Shown here piece by piece: positions 62,010 to 64,000 of a stretch of 64,000 nucleotides of DNA (positions within the stretch are counted from its first letter, which is position 1; each line of letters begins with the position of its first letter). The position numbers and the translations under genes are program-made. The stretch is from Ptychodera flava (Eukaryota; Hemichordata; Enteropneusta; Ptychoderidae), in assembly GCF_041260155.1 (NCBI RefSeq), contig NC_091929.1, positions 26,701,580-26,765,579 on the forward strand, read 5' to 3'. The notes under the pieces were generated by a model. That model had not been told where the DNA came from and made no database searches. It saw only the letters and a program-made list of their open reading frames with translations.

Positions 62010-63095
62010 ATGGCGGATGAGATAAACGTCCACGTCTTCGACGTGGAAATATCAGAGTTCGAGGACCTGAAGCAAGAACAGATCGATTACAGGGATCGGA
62101 CAATTTCGGCGCTCTTCGGGATCAAAATTGTCGCACCAGTCTGCCTGGGCTTTGTGATGTTTGCGCTTGGATGTAACCTGCACTTCGGCGATGCAAGGAA
62201 GAATCTAAAACTAAAGAAGAAGCAAGTATCCGCCGTTGTTGGCGCCATGTGCCAGTTTGCCTTAATGCCACTTCTCGGATTCGCCTGTATCTACATGTTT
62301 GGACTCCACAGGTACATGTACGTCGCTGGTGGCGCAATTCTGCTAGCTTGCAGCCCAGGAGTTCTGGTGTCAATATATTTTACCCGCATAGTCAGGGCTG
62401 ACTTTGTGCTGAGGTGAGACTTTTTGAATTCGAGACCGATTTCCTAAGATAGTTAACTTTTATCTACATGATTCTGTTATTTTCGGCGTTGCCATTATTG
62501 GCATGCCCTCTTCTATTCATTTAAAAAATCATCCTTTTTGAGATTTATCACGTTATTATTCATACATCGCATCGTTTGTTTTCAAAAAACTGTACATGCC
62601 CTTCCCATTTTAAATATCTGAACTATTCACCCAGATACGTCAAGTAACCTACTGTCGCTTATCTGTGTATACAGCGTTAGCTGGTGGAAAATGTCATTTA
62701 GTAAAGAGAACCAGAGATTCTAGTCCAGGACTGACGTGATAAATTAGGACGTAGCGAGAGAATTCCCTTCTTTTGGTTGATGAACCGGAGTTTTGTGAGT
62801 GTACGAGGACGATTGTAACAGTCACGTGGTCACTCCAGTGATATCCAACCCTTTCATTAACCCATTTCAATGATGTCATTCTTTCAACAGTGTGAGTATG
62901 ACGGCGATTTTTTCGGCCCTATCCGTTGGGCTCACGCCGCTATGCATATTCATCTACGGACAGGCGTGGGCAAACAGACTTTACTTCATACACTACGGTT
63001 ACGTTGCAGTGTTGATCGCCGTGATGTTAGTGCCACTCTTATTCGGCGCCATTTTGAGGTCATTTGTTGGAGAGAAGTTGGAGACGGTTTCTAAG
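62010..63095 (+). CDS. SLC10-family (bile acid/sodium symporter type) transporter, first two coding exons
   Basis: Exons 62010-62413 and 62891-63095 encode 203 residues. The gene continues past the window, because the second exon ends at AAG|GTAATA in phase 0 and no matching third exon was found before 64000. The start is the ATG in CAAGATGGCGG; no other in-frame ATG precedes it. SLC10 proteins are plasma-membrane symporters for bile acids or steroid sulfates, with some orphan members. Membrane segments are visible at about 38-56 (VCLGFVMFALGCN), 74-98 (with CQFALMPLLGF), 103-125 and then 137-160 and 165-190 in exon 2. SVSMTAIFSALSVGLTPLCI matches the [20 protein letters not shown] region of ASBT. 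The usual CxPGG..SN motif reads CSPGVLVSI (114-122), so a sodium-site asparagine is replaced by isoleucine. The specific member cannot be named. Confidence 0.85.
62414..62890 (+). other. Intron 1 of the SLC10-type gene
   Basis: A 477-bp intron with donor GAG|GTGAGA and acceptor CTTTCAACAG|T. No repeat was noticed. Confidence 0.8.
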
Positions 63096-64000
63096 GTAAT
63101 ATTCAAGTACATAGATCCACACTTCCGATAATACATCGCTTTGCAGTCGGTTTTGATTTTTAACACCCTTTTCCTGGTTTGCTTCCTCCGAAAATAATCA
63201 GAAAAATGGCATTATTAACATTCAATATAATTTTATTAACAATTCAATATTAGCTTTAGGTCTCGCGTGATTTACGTTTGCCTGCTCTGATCTTTTCGTG
63301 CCCGTTTTGACTGCCGCTTCAGAGAGGGGTCTGCCCATAAAAAACACGCGTGCCACTTTCAAAGAGAGTCACTATTTGATTGCGAACAGATATAAAATGG
63401 CTTCCCTTTCACCATCATTGAACCATCCTCCTCACCGGTCTGTTAATCCACTTTCCAGTTCTGTCCCTCTCTTAAAGCCCTACTAGCTGTAACTCTTGAA
63501 AATTGTTGACCTCAAAATATCTTCCTATTCTCTCCTGGTTTTCTCTGAATTCTACCCTCTGAAGGGATATGGGCTTTTACTGCATTAGGAAACCATTTCT
63601 TTGCGAAACATTTGACAAGTAAATTCACATTTTTAACGGTCACTTTCAAAAATTGGTAATATTACAAACGAAACAACATACAATGTCACAGTTGAAAACA
63701 TTCACCCCTATGCATTACATTGGACTACTCAGTGCAGTTTATGTGAAGATTTCAGTACAGGTATACACAGTATTCAAGGTACGGTCATTGCTTTTCCGCA
63801 CGGGCCTGCGATTTAATGAGTGGGCAAACATTTAATCACTGTGTAATCTCTATCTTCTTCAAAATTGCATATACAATCCCAGCTGGTAGTAAGTGTATAC
63901 ACACCTAAATTAGCACACTCTCACAAACTTGTTTTAGTTTGAAAGGAAAAATCATAAAAATAATGCTAAAAAGATACAAGTAATGTGGCTTTAAAACGTA
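63096..64000 (+). other. Start of SLC10-type intron 2, running off the window
   Basis: Starts with GTAATA after exon 2. No stretch encoding the next SLC10 membrane segments was found, so the intron continues beyond position 64000. The small open frames here show no transporter-like hydrophobicity. Confidence 0.6.

Noticed and set aside
1-64000. CRISPR array, tRNA or rRNA gene, LTR retroelement or reverse transcriptase remains
   Set aside because: The tandem repeats lack unique spacers of even size. No tRNA-like box pair or rRNA stretch was noticed, and no frame shows polymerase, integrase or capsid motifs. The search was by eye only.

Overview
This is 64 kb of AT-rich nuclear DNA from an animal, most likely a marine invertebrate and probably a non-vertebrate deuterostome. 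That assignment is an inference. It rests on intron-split genes with GT-AG junctions, animal-specific families (PRDM4, SLC10), many short inverted-repeat elements and long microsatellites. No bacterial operon structure, viral gene, retroelement polymerase, tRNA, rRNA or CRISPR array was recognised.

Four protein genes can be supported. (1) A minus-strand gene (5729-13379, five coding exons, 994 residues) joins a von Willebrand A domain, a DUF4537/C11orf16-like module and a long charged coiled coil. (2) NDUFB2, a small complex I subunit, lies head-to-head with it on the plus strand (14021-16756, three exons, 93 residues); the two start codons are 641 bp apart and probably share a promoter. (3) PRDM4, a PR-domain zinc-finger regulator, occupies 20435-31057 on the minus strand (ten coding exons, 824 residues). 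(4) The first two coding exons of an SLC10-type (bile acid/sodium symporter family) transporter lie at 62010-63095 on the plus strand; the gene runs off the right edge.

The remainder is intergenic or intronic. Positions 1-5.7 kb look like gene tails and spacer with a few repeats. From about 33 to 62 kb there is a roughly 29 kb stretch with no recognisable gene, carrying microsatellites (ATAC/TATG, AT, CT, CA, CTAC), two elements with internal repeats and a near-perfect foldback element. Short TTAA-flanked inverted-repeat elements are scattered over the left half, mostly inside introns of the vWA gene and PRDM4.

The most striking structures are: a 42-bp minisatellite in NDUFB2 intron 2 whose first unit includes the end of exon 2 and its 5' splice site, so each unit carries an in-frame decoy donor; a 538-bp foldback at 53447-53984 with apparently identical 221-bp arms and a 10-bp target duplication (Mutator-like in form); a 1.2-kb element at about 50.65-51.9 kb built of seven ~145-bp tandem units; and a hairpin element lying just behind the 5' splice site of the PRDM4 PR-domain exon.
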